Source of the DNA: Alphaproteobacteria bacterium
GTDB lineage: Bacteria; Pseudomonadota; Alphaproteobacteria; Paracaedibacterales; CAIULA01
Assembly: GCA_019751935.1 (NCBI GenBank)
Contig: JAIEMR010000170.1
Coordinates: 1 to 15,224 of the forward strand
DNA: 15,224 bases
Direction: 5' to 3'
Positions 1 to 8,233 of the stretch are shown one piece after another. The position numbers and the translations under genes were made by a program. Below the pieces are notes generated by a model. That model was given only the letters and a program-made list of their open reading frames with translations, ran no database searches and was not told the origin of the DNA. The stretch's first letter is position 1; each line of letters begins with the position of its first letter.

Positions 1-96
1 ATGCATGGCGGGACAATAAAGTCTTCCGCAACGGAACGCACGTAACGCCGCACGGGCGTCTTGTGGTCTGGCGCGGATGCGCTGGGACTGGAGTTC
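1..96. other. GC-rich flank of unknown origin beside tRNA-Ser
   Basis: By direct count about 62 of the first 100 bases are G or C, while the neighbouring genes are clearly AT-rich. On the minus strand one frame is open from about position 98 to the window edge with GC-rich third positions; its translation includes RRYVRSVAEDFIVPP, which I do not recognise. On the plus strand a frame starting at base 1 stops at 43-45, so a gene tail on that strand is also possible. The change in composition falls at the 3' end of tRNA-Ser, a usual integration site and also a place where assemblies can be wrongly joined. No gene call is made. Confidence 0.4.
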
Positions 97-186
97 TGGC
101 GGATGGGGTGGGATTCGAACCCACGGAGAGCTTGCACCCTCGCCGGTTTTCAAGACCGGTGCCTTCAACCGCTCGGCCACCCATCC
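97..186 (-). tRNA. tRNA-Ser (anticodon UGA)
   Basis: The minus strand folds as a class II tRNA. The acceptor stem GGATGGG pairs with CCCATCC, followed by discriminator G and an encoded CCA (97-99). A D-arm with GGCCGAGCGGTTGAAGGC is present. The anticodon arm has CCGGT/ACCGG around CTTGAAA, giving anticodon TGA, which reads UCA serine codons. The long variable arm is typical of tRNA-Ser, and the T-arm is GTGGG TTCGAAT CCCAC. It closely resembles bacterial tRNA-Ser(UGA). It lies 74 bp downstream of the O-antigen ligase gene on the same strand, and an AT-only-cored inverted repeat touches its 5' end. Confidence 0.97.
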
Positions 187-205
187 GTTTATTTTATAAA
201 TAAAC
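187..205. repeat. Short AT-rich inverted repeat abutting the tRNA 5' end
   Basis: The arms GTTTATT and AATAAAC are separated by TTATA, directly next to the first base of tRNA-Ser. On the minus strand this includes a TATAAA-like hexamer (198-193) at about -10 distance from the mature tRNA 5' end, so it may be part of the tRNA promoter. No convincing -35 is seen at normal spacing. The remaining bases to 260 hold no further feature I can support. Confidence 0.3.
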
Positions 206-260
206 TTGGCCCTATATTGCCGCAAAAGCCTTCAAACAGCAAGTCTAATTTACTGAGCGT

Positions 261-1472
261 TCAAAACCGATTCGAACGTACAAAAGCGATCATCAGCCCG
301 CCTAAAATCCACAAACTAGAAAGCCACCAATTTTGCCAAAATCCTAGATTAACATAGGCTATAAAGCTGACATTTATAAAGAGCCCCAAGGTTAAAGCAG
401 CCTTCATGTGGTCTTGCAAAGATCTTATATACCCAAGGCATTGATAGTTAATGAACGCTCCAAGAAGGGCGCCTATGATTCCAAGTTCAAGCCACCATTG
501 TAAAGGTGCATTATGAGGGTGCATGGGAATGGCTTTGGTGTAAATAAAAATCCGTTCCCCATTGTGTTTTGTAAGGGGCCAGTTCTTCATCTCGCCTCCC
601 ACAGTTTCGTGGCGAGATGTATCAAGCCCATATCCTAAAACCCATTTTTTCTCAATTTTTTGACTAATATTTTGCCACGTGTAAAGCCTATGGATATGGC
701 TAAAAACATGGATCTTTTCATTAACTTGATGAATGCGCTCAGAGGTAAGGTAAGTTCCTATCATAAAGGGTAAAGACATAATAAAAACTGTTGATATAAT
801 TTGTCCAAATCGGGCTGTGAGGGGGATCCATCTATAGCTAATTCCTCCGGCAATTAAGCCGATGATGATGGCAAGGGGGGCGGTATCGCAGTCAATAATG
901 AGCAATAAAACTGCTACTACGATAAGAAAAAAAATGGAAACAAAAGGGTTACATTTTTCTGAAAACCAAAGAGCAATAGGCCACGCTGTAATTGTTAACA
1001 TAATAGCCAAAGGCACAAATGCTTTTGCAGAACTGATGTGTAAAAGGTTTTGCCAGGGATTGTGTAAAAGATAATCACCTAGCAGTAAAATGGCTGCCAC
1101 ACAAACGCCTGCAATTAGGAAACGCAAAATTCTTTGAATGGATTCTGAAGATTGCTGTAAAAGAAGAGCACACCAACTGACTCCTAAGATGAAATTTCCC
1201 AAAAGACGAGCTGTTAAGGATAAAGATGTCAAAGGATCAACTGACCAAATGCTGCTAAGACCACCAAAAGCTATAAGGGATAAAATACTCAGAAGAAAAG
1301 GGTGAGAGAAGATGCTGAATATTGACTTTCTGGCTATTAAGAAACCCAACACGCCGCCTATAGTCAGAACCCAAGTCGCACTTCTTGAAAAAAAGAAAGC
1401 TAAGGGACAAAGTGCAAAAACCAAAATACATATGACGGTTTCTTGCTGTTTTTGTAGGGCTGTAAGGCTCAT
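261..1472 (-). CDS. O-antigen ligase-like (WaaL/Wzy_C family) membrane protein
   Basis: A 403-residue polytopic inner-membrane protein with about ten to twelve hydrophobic segments. It has the WSVDP element (76-80) seen after early helices in O-antigen ligases and polymerases. A larger hydrophilic loop of about residues 244-325 carries HRLYTWQN (261-268), GYGLDTSR (280-287) and HPHN (318-321) followed by a Trp-rich helix; this arrangement of Arg/His loop residues is the hallmark of PF04932. The family transfers a polyprenyl-linked glycan to lipid A-core (WaaL) or polymerises it (Wzy), and sequence alone does not separate these. Ligase is preferred because a Wzt-type exporter is present in the window, and that route needs no Wzy. 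The start ATG overlaps the EVE stop as ATGA, indicating translational coupling. It is the last protein gene of the cluster. Confidence 0.8.
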   Translation of the reverse strand: MSLTALQKQQETVICILVFALCPLAFFFSRSATWVLTIGGVLGFLIARKSIFSIFSHPFLLSILSLIAFGGLSSIWSVDPLTSLSLTARLLGNFILGVSWCALLLQQSSESIQRILRFLIAGVCVAAILLLGDYLLHNPWQNLLHISSAKAFVPLAIMLTITAWPIALWFSEKCNPFVSIFFLIVVAVLLLIIDCDTAPLAIIIGLIAGGISYRWIPLTARFGQIISTVFIMSLPFMIGTYLTSERIHQVNEKIHVFSHIHRLYTWQNISQKIEKKWVLGYGLDTSRHETVGGEMKNWPLTKHNGERIFIYTKAIPMHPHNAPLQWWLELGIIGALLGAFINYQCLGYIRSLQDHMKAALTLGLFINVSFIAYVNLGFWQNWWLSSLWILGGLMIAFVRSNRF

Positions 1473-1873
1473 AAACTATGCTCTAAAATTATTTTCCATT
1501 CATCTGGGCCAATCGGCATTACTGAAAGTCTTGATTGTTTGACCAGAGCAAGATGAGATAAACGAGGATCATTTTTTATGATTTCTAAGCTGACGGGTTT
1601 ATGAAGATCTTTAAGATACTTAACATCTACCATCACAAAACGACGCGTTTCATCGGTTGGATCAAGGTAAGCTGTTTTGACAACTTCAACAATTCCAACG
1701 ATACTTTTTTCACTAACGGAGTGATAGAAAAAACATTGGTCCCCGACCTTCATGGCTTTTAAATTGTTAGCTGCTTGGTAATTACGGACACCATCCCAAT
1801 GCGTAACGCTATGTTTTTTTTGATCCGCCCAGGACCAGGTTCCAGGCTCAGTTTTTATCAGCCAATATTTCAT
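1469..1873 (-). CDS. EVE-domain protein
   Basis: A 134-residue protein made of a single EVE domain (PF01878), a relative of PUA/YTH folds thought to recognise modified bases in DNA or RNA. It opens with YWLIKTEP (3-10) and contains WDGVRNYQA (26-34), KVGDQCFFYHS and IVGIVEVV, all family hallmarks, and its length is normal. A perfect Shine-Dalgarno AAGGAG (1887-1882) lies 8 nt before the ATG and overlaps the gpsA stop codon, so it is probably translated from the gpsA message. Its stop shares ATGA with the downstream ligase. The tsaD-gpsA-EVE order recurs in alphaproteobacteria. Its exact ligand is unknown; proximity to tsaD makes a tRNA-related role conceivable but unproven. Confidence 0.9.
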   Translation of the reverse strand: MKYWLIKTEPGTWSWADQKKHSVTHWDGVRNYQAANNLKAMKVGDQCFFYHSVSEKSIVGIVEVVKTAYLDPTDETRRFVMVDVKYLKDLHKPVSLEIIKNDPRLSHLALVKQSRLSVMPIGPDEWKIILEHSL

Positions 1874-1885
1874 AAGTTTTTCTCC

Positions 1886-2899
1886 TTAAGAGTCTTCCCA
1901 TGTCGTTTTCCGAGCTAAAAGAGACTTAATGACATCATCAACATTTTCGTTATGATACAAAATTTTATAGACTGCCTCGCAAATCGGCATCGATATAGAT
2001 TTTAGTGTAGAAAGTTTATGAACAGCTTCGGCTGTATAAACTCCTTCAGCTACGGTGTGAGTGTGTTCGAGAATATCTCTTAATTTTTCTCCTGTTCCCA
2101 ACGCAGCTCCTAAACTCATATTGCGGGATTGCCGACTAGAACAGGTTAAAGTCAAATCCCCCACAGCAGCAAGCCCTAAAAATGTTTCCAATTTTCCACC
2201 AAGAGCAAGGCCAAGGCGCCGCATTTCTGCAAGGCCTCTGGTAATAAGGGCAGCATTGGCATTGTTTCCAAGGTTTTTTCCAAGAACGATGCCACTGGCA
2301 ATGGCAATGACGTTTTTGACAGCGCCTGCAACTTGAACTCCTATAGGATCATCGCTGGCATAAATTCGATAAAAAGGATTCTTTAAGATGTCTGCCAAGC
2401 TAAAAGCAAGTTCAGAAGAGGATGCGGCAAGAGTAGCTGCTGCAGGCAGCCCTTGAGCAATTTCAATTGCAAAGTTGGGGCCTGATAAAACAGCTAATGG
2501 ATTGGAAAGCTCCCTACCTATCACGGCTGTTAAAAGAGAGCGTTCATCAATAATTTCGCTATGTGCATCAATGCCTTTGGAGCAAATGACAATAGGGGCA
2601 TGAGCTGGCAGATAAGAGTTAAGTTTTTGCGCTATCTCACCAGAATGTTGAGTCGGAATAACCCATAGGACAATATCTGCATTTTTTAAAGTTTCAAATT
2701 CTGAGTTCACCTGTATTTCAGGGCTTATAGAAACACCTTGGAGATATTTCTTGTTTTCTCTTGTCCTTTGGATTTCTTCAGTCTGCTCGATACGGCGAGG
2801 AAAAAGAGTAACCTTATGCTCAGCTTTATGCATAACGATGCTTAAGGCTGTTCCCCATGCACCAGCACCTAAGACAGCAATGTTTTTTTGATTTTTCAT
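1886..2899 (-). CDS. gpsA: Glycerol-3-phosphate dehydrogenase [NAD(P)+]
   Basis: Cytoplasmic enzyme reducing dihydroxyacetone phosphate to sn-glycerol 3-phosphate, the backbone precursor for phospholipids. The 337 residues match the usual family length. The Rossmann fold begins with GAGAWGTAL (11-19). CSKGI (106-110) and GAVKNVIAIASG (192-203) supply the conserved lysines K108 and K195, SGPNFAIEIA (139-148) is the SGPxFAxE motif, and TRGLAEM (220-226) lies in the substrate-binding C-terminal domain. It starts 15 bp after the tsaD stop with only a weak Shine-Dalgarno (GAAAAGA). It sits between tsaD and the EVE gene in an apparent operon. No key residue appears to be missing. Confidence 0.97.
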   Translation of the reverse strand: MKNQKNIAVLGAGAWGTALSIVMHKAEHKVTLFPRRIEQTEEIQRTRENKKYLQGVSISPEIQVNSEFETLKNADIVLWVIPTQHSGEIAQKLNSYLPAHAPIVICSKGIDAHSEIIDERSLLTAVIGRELSNPLAVLSGPNFAIEIAQGLPAAATLAASSSELAFSLADILKNPFYRIYASDDPIGVQVAGAVKNVIAIASGIVLGKNLGNNANAALITRGLAEMRRLGLALGGKLETFLGLAAVGDLTLTCSSRQSRNMSLGAALGTGEKLRDILEHTHTVAEGVYTAEAVHKLSTLKSISMPICEAVYKILYHNENVDDVIKSLLARKTTWEDS

Positions 2900-2914
2900 T
2901 ACATATTGTCTTTT

Positions 2915-3928
2915 CTAAAGAGGCCAGCGAGGCCGGGGTGCAAAGTTAAGATCATCTGTTAGGCCAAGTTTAAGTTTTTCTATTCCAACCCACGCAATCA
3001 TTGCAGCATTATCTGTGCAAAGTCTAAGAGGTGGTGCTATGAACTCTAATGTATTCCCAATCGCCACATTTTGTAAATGCTGGCGAATCGTTTGGTTCGC
3101 TGCAACACCTCCTGAAACGACAAAATGTTTTATGGGAAGCTTGGTCATCTTAATGGCATTTTGCATTCTTTCCGAAAGACATTCGGCAACTGCATGCTGA
3201 AAACTTGCAGACATATCAGCTATATCTTGAGCCGATAAGGGTTGCTGTTTTTCAATAACCAGGCGTGCTGCTGTTTTGAGACCTGCAAAAGAAAGATCGC
3301 ATCCTTCTCTCCCTTTTAGGGGTCGGGGCAGGGGAAAACGATGAATATCCCCATTAATTGCGGCGCGTTCCATCGCTGGCCCTCCTGGATAATCAAGGTC
3401 CATCAATTTTGCGATTTTATCAAAGGCTTCCCCAGCAGCGTCGTCAATGGTTGATCCTAAAAGCCTATAGTTGCCAACGCCTAAAACTTCCAAAAACTGG
3501 CAATGCCCCCCTGATGCAAGAAGCAAAAGGTAGGGAAATTCTATATTATGGCTAAGCCTGGGAGTTAATGCATGGGCTTCTAGATGATTAACGGCAATAA
3601 ACGGTTTTTGAAGCCCCATGGCCATGGCCTTTGCTGTCATAACCCCTACAAGGACGCCGCCGATAAGGCCTGGACCGGCGGTAACAGCAATTGCATCGAT
3701 ATCATCTAATGAAGTATCTGCCTCTTTTAAGGCGCGCTTAATGATGTTTTCTAGATAAAATAGATGAGCTCTTGCGGCAATTTCTGGGACAACGCCGCCA
3801 TAGGGTTCATGCTCAGTAATTTGTGAATGAATGATATTTGATAAAATACGCTTGTCTAAATTACTTTCGTCTTGAACAACAGCGGCGGCTGTTTCATCGC
3901 AGCTTGTTTCAATTCCTAAGATTTTCAT
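2915..3928 (-). CDS. tsaD: tRNA N6-adenosine threonylcarbamoyltransferase TsaD
   Basis: Catalytic subunit that transfers the threonylcarbamoyl group from TC-AMP to A37 of ANN-decoding tRNAs (t6A), acting in the cytoplasm with TsaB and TsaE. The 337 residues are normal for the Kae1/Qri7/YgjD family. Metal-ligand motif HLEAH (H115, H119), LLASGGHCQF, and the C-terminal metal aspartate in LCTDNAAM (D306) are all present, as is the N-terminal ILGIETSCDETAAAVV ASKHA nucleotide-binding strand. Its ATG overlaps the gltX stop as ATGA. Neither tsaB nor tsaE is in this window, so they must lie elsewhere if the pathway is complete. Confidence 0.97.
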   Translation of the reverse strand: MKILGIETSCDETAAAVVQDESNLDKRILSNIIHSQITEHEPYGGVVPEIAARAHLFYLENIIKRALKEADTSLDDIDAIAVTAGPGLIGGVLVGVMTAKAMAMGLQKPFIAVNHLEAHALTPRLSHNIEFPYLLLLASGGHCQFLEVLGVGNYRLLGSTIDDAAGEAFDKIAKLMDLDYPGGPAMERAAINGDIHRFPLPRPLKGREGCDLSFAGLKTAARLVIEKQQPLSAQDIADMSASFQHAVAECLSERMQNAIKMTKLPIKHFVVSGGVAANQTIRQHLQNVAIGNTLEFIAPPLRLCTDNAAMIAWVGIEKLKLGLTDDLNFAPRPRWPL

Positions 3929-5325
3929 TGGGCTATAAAAGCCTCTAGGCGCTTTAACGTTTCATCTTTTTCTAAAACTTCCATCATCTCGAAAATGCTT
4001 GGGGATACAGTGCGACCTGTAAGGGCAACCCTAAGGGGCTGGGCTAAATCCCCTAATTTTATCCCGTTTTCTTCAGCTGCATTTTTAATTGTATCAGCCA
4101 CTGCGTCATGGTCAAAAACATCAAGAGTTTTTAGCTTTAAAATAACTTTTTGAATCAGTTTTTTATGATCATCGCTGCAGAACTTAAGCGCTTTTTCATC
4201 ATGAGGCTGGACTTTGAAATAAATAAGAGCACTTTCAGCAAGCTCAATTAATGTTTTTGCTCTTTCCTTTAGGCCATTCATCCCTTTTGTCAAAAGGTCT
4301 AATTGTTCTTTAGAGGGAACTTCTCCGAGTATATCTGATAAAAACGGAATAATAAGCTTAGCGAGCTCATGATTGTCATGGTTGCGAATATAATGCGCGT
4401 TAATATGAGTTAGCTTTGCTATATCAAAACGGGCAGGCGATCTGCCAATGGCTGGAAGGTCAAACCACTCGATGGCTTTTTCAGTTGGAATGATTTCTTC
4501 ATCGCCATGACCCCAGCCCAGACGCAAAAGATAGTTGCGCATAGCTTCTGGTAAAAAGCCCATTTCTCGATATTGCTCTGCTCCAAGTGCACCATGACGC
4601 TTGGATAATTTTGCACCATCAGGTCCATGAATCAATGGAATATGGGCAAATTCAGGGACTGTCCAGCCGGCTGCAAGATAAAGATGCTTTTGACGGAAAG
4701 CATTGGTTAGATGATCATCTCCGCGAATGATGTGAGTAATTCCCATATCATGATCATCGACGACAACGGACAACATATATGTAGGCGTTCCATCGGCTCT
4801 TAAAAGAACCATATCATCAAGCTGCGCATTATCAAGGCGAACGGTTCCTTGAACATGATCATCAATAAGGGTTTCGCCTGTATGTGGCGCTTTAAAACGG
4901 ATAACAGGAGCAACTCCTTTGGGAGCTTCACTTGGATCGCGGTCTCGCCACAAGCCATTGTAACGCTGGGGAAGACCATTTGCCTTAGCATGTTCGCGCA
5001 TATGCTCTAATTCATCAGGGGAGCAATAGCAATAATACGCTTTGCCTTCTTTGAGGAGTTGATTAGCAACCTCAGCATGACGGCCTGCTCTTGCAAATTG
5101 AAAGACAGCATCATCATCCCAGTTTAGTCCCAACCATTTCATACTGTCAAAAATGGCATCCACCGCCTCTGGCGTAGAACGCGCACGATCGGTATCTTCG
5201 ATCCTAAGTAAGAATTTTCCCTTATGATGGTGGGCAAACAGCCAATTGAATAAAGCCGTCCTGGCACTTCCTATATGGAGATATCCAGTTGGTGAGGGGG
5301 CAAAGCGGACGATGACTTGGGACAT
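3925..5325 (-). CDS. gltX: Glutamate--tRNA ligase
   Basis: Class Ib aminoacyl-tRNA synthetase charging tRNA-Glu. It is 466 residues long. The HIGH-type motif HIGS (17-20) follows RFAPSPTGYL, the KMSKS-type motif KLSKR (239-243) is intact, and RIEDTDRARS (41-50) is characteristic of GluRS. CYCSPDEL (99-106) may keep part of the zinc-binding region. Alphaproteobacteria often carry two GluRS paralogues, one of which may misacylate tRNA-Gln for GatCAB to correct; the sequence read by eye does not tell which this is. A Shine-Dalgarno GGGAG precedes the ATG by about 6 nt and lies just past the upstream flavoprotein stop (9-bp gap). The 3' end overlaps tsaD by 4 bp. Confidence 0.97.
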   Translation of the reverse strand: MSQVIVRFAPSPTGYLHIGSARTALFNWLFAHHHKGKFLLRIEDTDRARSTPEAVDAIFDSMKWLGLNWDDDAVFQFARAGRHAEVANQLLKEGKAYYCYCSPDELEHMREHAKANGLPQRYNGLWRDRDPSEAPKGVAPVIRFKAPHTGETLIDDHVQGTVRLDNAQLDDMVLLRADGTPTYMLSVVVDDHDMGITHIIRGDDHLTNAFRQKHLYLAAGWTVPEFAHIPLIHGPDGAKLSKRHGALGAEQYREMGFLPEAMRNYLLRLGWGHGDEEIIPTEKAIEWFDLPAIGRSPARFDIAKLTHINAHYIRNHDNHELAKLIIPFLSDILGEVPSKEQLDLLTKGMNGLKERAKTLIELAESALIYFKVQPHDEKALKFCSDDHKKLIQKVILKLKTLDVFDHDAVADTIKNAAEENGIKLGDLAQPLRVALTGRTVSPSIFEMMEVLEKDETLKRLEAFIAQ

Positions 5326-5334
5326 AACTACTCC

Positions 5335-6738
5335 CTACAACCCTGTCTGCAATCGCTCAACCAATTGTTTCACTGTTGGAACAAAGCCATTAGCGTAAAA
5401 AGGGTCTTTAGCAAAGCGGTAAGCTTGGTGCCCTGCAAACATTAATTGGTTGTTAACATCTCCTGTATGGCTAATTTCTTGTAAAGTCTTTTGAATACAA
5501 AAAGATCTAGGGTCTGCCTTTTTTCCGGTTGTACCTTCTTCGTTTTGTGCCCAGTTACTAAAGGCACAAGCTGAAAGGCAGCCCATACAGTTAATTTGAT
5601 CCGTTAGAATCTCATTTTCTTTTTTGGGAGTTACAAAAATCAAAGTTGAATCAGGTGTACGCATCGCTGATGTATGTCCTTGTGACACCCAGATTTCCGC
5701 CTGTTCTTTATCATGAGGCGTTAGGTAAACAAGTCTTCCTCTAGCACCAACCGGAAATGGCGCCACATGGTCGCCAACGGGTGATATACTATAAGCAACT
5801 TGATGATCCGCACGCGCTTGTAATTCATCCAAGAAATCATTACGAACAGCTGAAGAATAAAATCCAGTTGGACTAAAGCGATTTAGGTAAATATCTCCCT
5901 CTTTCAAGGTTAATAATTTTTGTTTCCATTCTTTTGAAATAGGACTTTCCTGAGTTAAAAGGGGGCGCGTTCCAAATTGAAAAGCGATAGGTCCAATTCT
6001 TGGATCATCGAGCCAATCTTCCCATTCATTCAAAGCCCAAACACCGCCGGCCATAAAAATGGGTGTATTGGTTAAGCCGTATTCATTCATAGCTTCCCTT
6101 AAGGCAATAACTCGCTCTTTGGGGGGCTCTGGTTTTAAGGGATCTTCGCTGTTGGAAATACCATTGTGACCACCTGCAAGCCAGGGATCTTCGTACACAA
6201 CGCCGCCAAGCCAATCAGAAAAACGGTTGTAGGCTCTTTTCCATAAAATACGAAAAGCACGAGCAGAAGAGACAATTGGGTAATAATAAACGCCGTAATG
6301 AGCGCAAATCTCAGCCAATTTGTAAGGCATTCCCGCGCCGCACGTTACCCCATGAACCATACCTTTAGATTTTGAAAGGACACCATGCAAAATAGGTTCA
6401 ACTGCACCCATTTCCCACAAAACATTCATATGAATGCGGCCTTGTCCGTTTGAGGCTTCGTGAGCAATCCTGGCTTGCGTAATACCGCCTTGAATAGAGA
6501 ACTCAATCAGTTCATCATGGCGTTCTCTTCTGGTTTTTCCATAATAAACAACTGGAAGTAATTCCCCATTTTCATCGAGAGCATCGGCATTTACAGCTGA
6601 AAAAGTTCCTACACCTCCAGCCGCAGCCCAGGAGCCTGAACTTTCGCCATTAGAAACAGAAATTCCTTTGCCGCCTTCTACTAACGGAAGAACTTCCCTT
6701 CCGGAGATAACCAACGGGCTCAACGATTTAATCACCAA
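5335..6738 (-). CDS. Long nitronate monooxygenase-like flavoprotein with C-terminal Cys cluster
   Basis: A 467-residue member of the NPD/nitronate monooxygenase family (PF03060), FMN-dependent TIM-barrel enzymes. Visible family features are GGKGISVS (22-29), AGGVGTFSAVN, GVTCGAGMP (130-137), AGGHNG (188-193, H191 at the usual catalytic-base position), FMAGGVW (228-234) and FQFGTRPLLTQES. Typical family members are about 320-380 residues. Here a C-terminal extension contains C384-x2-C387-x3-C391-x22-C414, resembling a 4Fe-4S ligand set. The true substrate is unknown. The furthest start is TTG at 6738, but GTG at 6735 lies 7 nt from the AAGGGA ribosome-binding site and is more likely. A promoter sits in the upstream gap; gltX follows after 9 bp. 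Confidence 0.85.
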   Translation of the reverse strand: MVIKSLSPLVISGREVLPLVEGGKGISVSNGESSGSWAAAGGVGTFSAVNADALDENGELLPVVYYGKTRRERHDELIEFSIQGGITQARIAHEASNGQGRIHMNVLWEMGAVEPILHGVLSKSKGMVHGVTCGAGMPYKLAEICAHYGVYYYPIVSSARAFRILWKRAYNRFSDWLGGVVYEDPWLAGGHNGISNSEDPLKPEPPKERVIALREAMNEYGLTNTPIFMAGGVWALNEWEDWLDDPRIGPIAFQFGTRPLLTQESPISKEWKQKLLTLKEGDIYLNRFSPTGFYSSAVRNDFLDELQARADHQVAYSISPVGDHVAPFPVGARGRLVYLTPHDKEQAEIWVSQGHTSAMRTPDSTLIFVTPKKENEILTDQINCMGCLSACAFSNWAQNEEGTTGKKADPRSFCIQKTLQEISHTGDVNNQLMFAGHQAYRFAKDPFYANGFVPTVKQLVERLQTGL

Positions 6739-6777
6739 TTTTTCCCTTAAATACTATTCTGATATCTTATTGAAACT

Positions 6778-6806
6778 TTTGTACCTTTTCTTAAGCCGAA
6801 TATCAA
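6778..6806 (-). promoter_or_regulatory. Putative sigma-70-type promoter for the flavoprotein-gltX-tsaD-gpsA-EVE-ligase operon
   Basis: On the minus strand TTGATA (6806-6801, five of six to TTGACA) is followed after exactly 17 bp by TACAAA (6783-6778, four of six to TATAAT). The expected start near 6771 would give a leader of roughly 33-36 nt before the GTG/TTG start, with an AAGGGA ribosome-binding site at 6748-6743. It lies in the only sizeable gap (91 bp) in the minus-strand cluster. Confidence 0.55.
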
Positions 6807-6829
6807 GAGGTGTAGGCAGATTGATCAAA

Positions 6830-8230
6830 TTATTTGGTTAATATTTTGATAAGTGCCGCAGCTTTTGTTTCAGTCTCAATATACTCCTCAAAAGGATTAG
6901 AGTCAGCAACAATCCCACCGCCCACTTGAAAACAAATTTTATTTTCTTGAGCGGTTAAAGTCCGAATAGCAATATTTACGTCCATATTTCCATTAAAGCC
7001 AATATACCCAATAGAACCGCAATAAGGCCCCCGTTGGCTAGGTTCTAATTCAGCAATAATCTCCATAGCTCTGATTTTAGGGGCACCCGTGATGGACCCG
7101 CCTGGAAAAGTTGCTTTTAATAAATCAATGTTGTCCAATTCAGGCTTTAAAATTCCAGTCACTGTTGAAACCAAATGATGAACGGTTGCATAAGACTCAA
7201 GCTCTAATAAAGAGGGAACCTGTACACTGAAAAGCTCACAAACCTTCGAGAGATCATTACGCATTAGATCTACAATCATAACGTTTTCTGCTTGATCTTT
7301 TTCAGAATCCATAAGCTCACGAGCTAGTTTTGCATCCTCCAAGGGGTCTGCTGAGCGCTTGCGTGTCCCTTTTATAGGGCGCGCCTCAATTTTTCCCTGA
7401 TCAGATTTCAAAAATCTTTCTGGCGATGATGATAAAAGATATGTAGGGGCAGCGTTAAAGTAAGCAGAAAAAGGGGCAGGATTTTCGCTGCGTAGTTTTT
7501 GATACAGAGCTAAGAGATCATATCCCTCAGGTAAGTCGCCGCTTATACGCCTTGATAAATTGGTTTGAAAAACATCACCTGCATAAATGTAATCAATAAC
7601 TTTTTGCACTGTCTGTTGATAAGTTTCAGGCGTAAAATTGCACGTCAAAGATGACAATGCAGGTGGGGGAGTCATTGATACAGGTTCGGCTTTTTGGATA
7701 AAAGTCACAAAAGCATCAAGGCGCTCTTGAGCTTTTTGTAACCGTTTGGGCTCCTCGGTCTCTGGATAACCTGTTGAAATAATCCAAGCTTTTTTATCCT
7801 CATGATCATAGGCTACAACGACGTCATAATAGCCAAGGACAAGATCTTTTGTCCCTACATCATCTTGGGATGGCCTTGGAAGTTTTTCCAAATGATGACA
7901 AAGATCATAAGCAAAATAACCAGCAATTCCGCCTTGCCACGGGGGAAGGTTGGGGTGATTTGTACATTTAAATTCTGTTAAGCTTTTTTGAAGAACATCA
8001 AATGGGTTACCTTCAAAAGCATGGCCTTTAAAATCAATTTTCCCGTTTTTACTGGTCAGGGTATAAACAGGGTCAAAACTCCAAAAACTATACCTTCCTG
8101 TGCCAGATGGCCATTTATGATGAGAGGAAGACGCAGAGTCTAAAAAAATACTTCCTTTTTGATTTGCAAAAGAAGAGAAATCTAGGAAAGGATCATTATA
8201 AGTAATTTCTTGATAGAGAGACTGAAACAT
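6830..8230 (-). CDS. pabB: Aminodeoxychorismate synthase component I
   Basis: Chorismate-utilising enzyme making 4-amino-4-deoxychorismate, the p-aminobenzoate precursor for folate, normally using ammonia from PabA. It is 466 residues, full length for PabB. The PIKGTR motif (285-290) carries K287, the lysine that separates PabB from the PIAGTR of anthranilate synthase TrpE. Also seen are VFQTNLSRR (220-228), DLMRNDLSKV (321-330), FPGGSITGAPK (375-385) and the C-terminal GGGIVADSNPFEEYIET metal-binding region. There is no fused PabA or PabC domain, and neither gene is nearby. The start follows the O-methyltransferase stop by 3 bp, with a GGTGA Shine-Dalgarno overlapping that stop, implying coupling. 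Confidence 0.93.
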   Translation of the reverse strand: MFQSLYQEITYNDPFLDFSSFANQKGSIFLDSASSSHHKWPSGTGRYSFWSFDPVYTLTSKNGKIDFKGHAFEGNPFDVLQKSLTEFKCTNHPNLPPWQGGIAGYFAYDLCHHLEKLPRPSQDDVGTKDLVLGYYDVVVAYDHEDKKAWIISTGYPETEEPKRLQKAQERLDAFVTFIQKAEPVSMTPPPALSSLTCNFTPETYQQTVQKVIDYIYAGDVFQTNLSRRISGDLPEGYDLLALYQKLRSENPAPFSAYFNAAPTYLLSSSPERFLKSDQGKIEARPIKGTRKRSADPLEDAKLARELMDSEKDQAENVMIVDLMRNDLSKVCELFSVQVPSLLELESYATVHHLVSTVTGILKPELDNIDLLKATFPGGSITGAPKIRAMEIIAELEPSQRGPYCGSIGYIGFNGNMDVNIAIRTLTAQENKICFQVGGGIVADSNPFEEYIETETKAAALIKILTK

Positions 8231-8233
8231 AAT

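Noticed and set aside
61..357. Plus-strand open frame across the tRNA region
   Set aside because: It reads straight through the complement of tRNA-Ser and into the end of the ligase gene; it is not a protein gene.
2061..2336. Plus-strand open frame inside gpsA, and similar frames inside tsaD, gltX and the ligase gene
   Set aside because: They are antisense or out-of-frame shadows of well-supported conserved proteins, with no homology of their own and no ribosome-binding sites that matter.
6830..8230. Anthranilate synthase component I (TrpE) for the chorismate enzyme
   Set aside because: The PIKGTR motif with lysine is the PabB signature, and no trp biosynthetic genes adjoin it.
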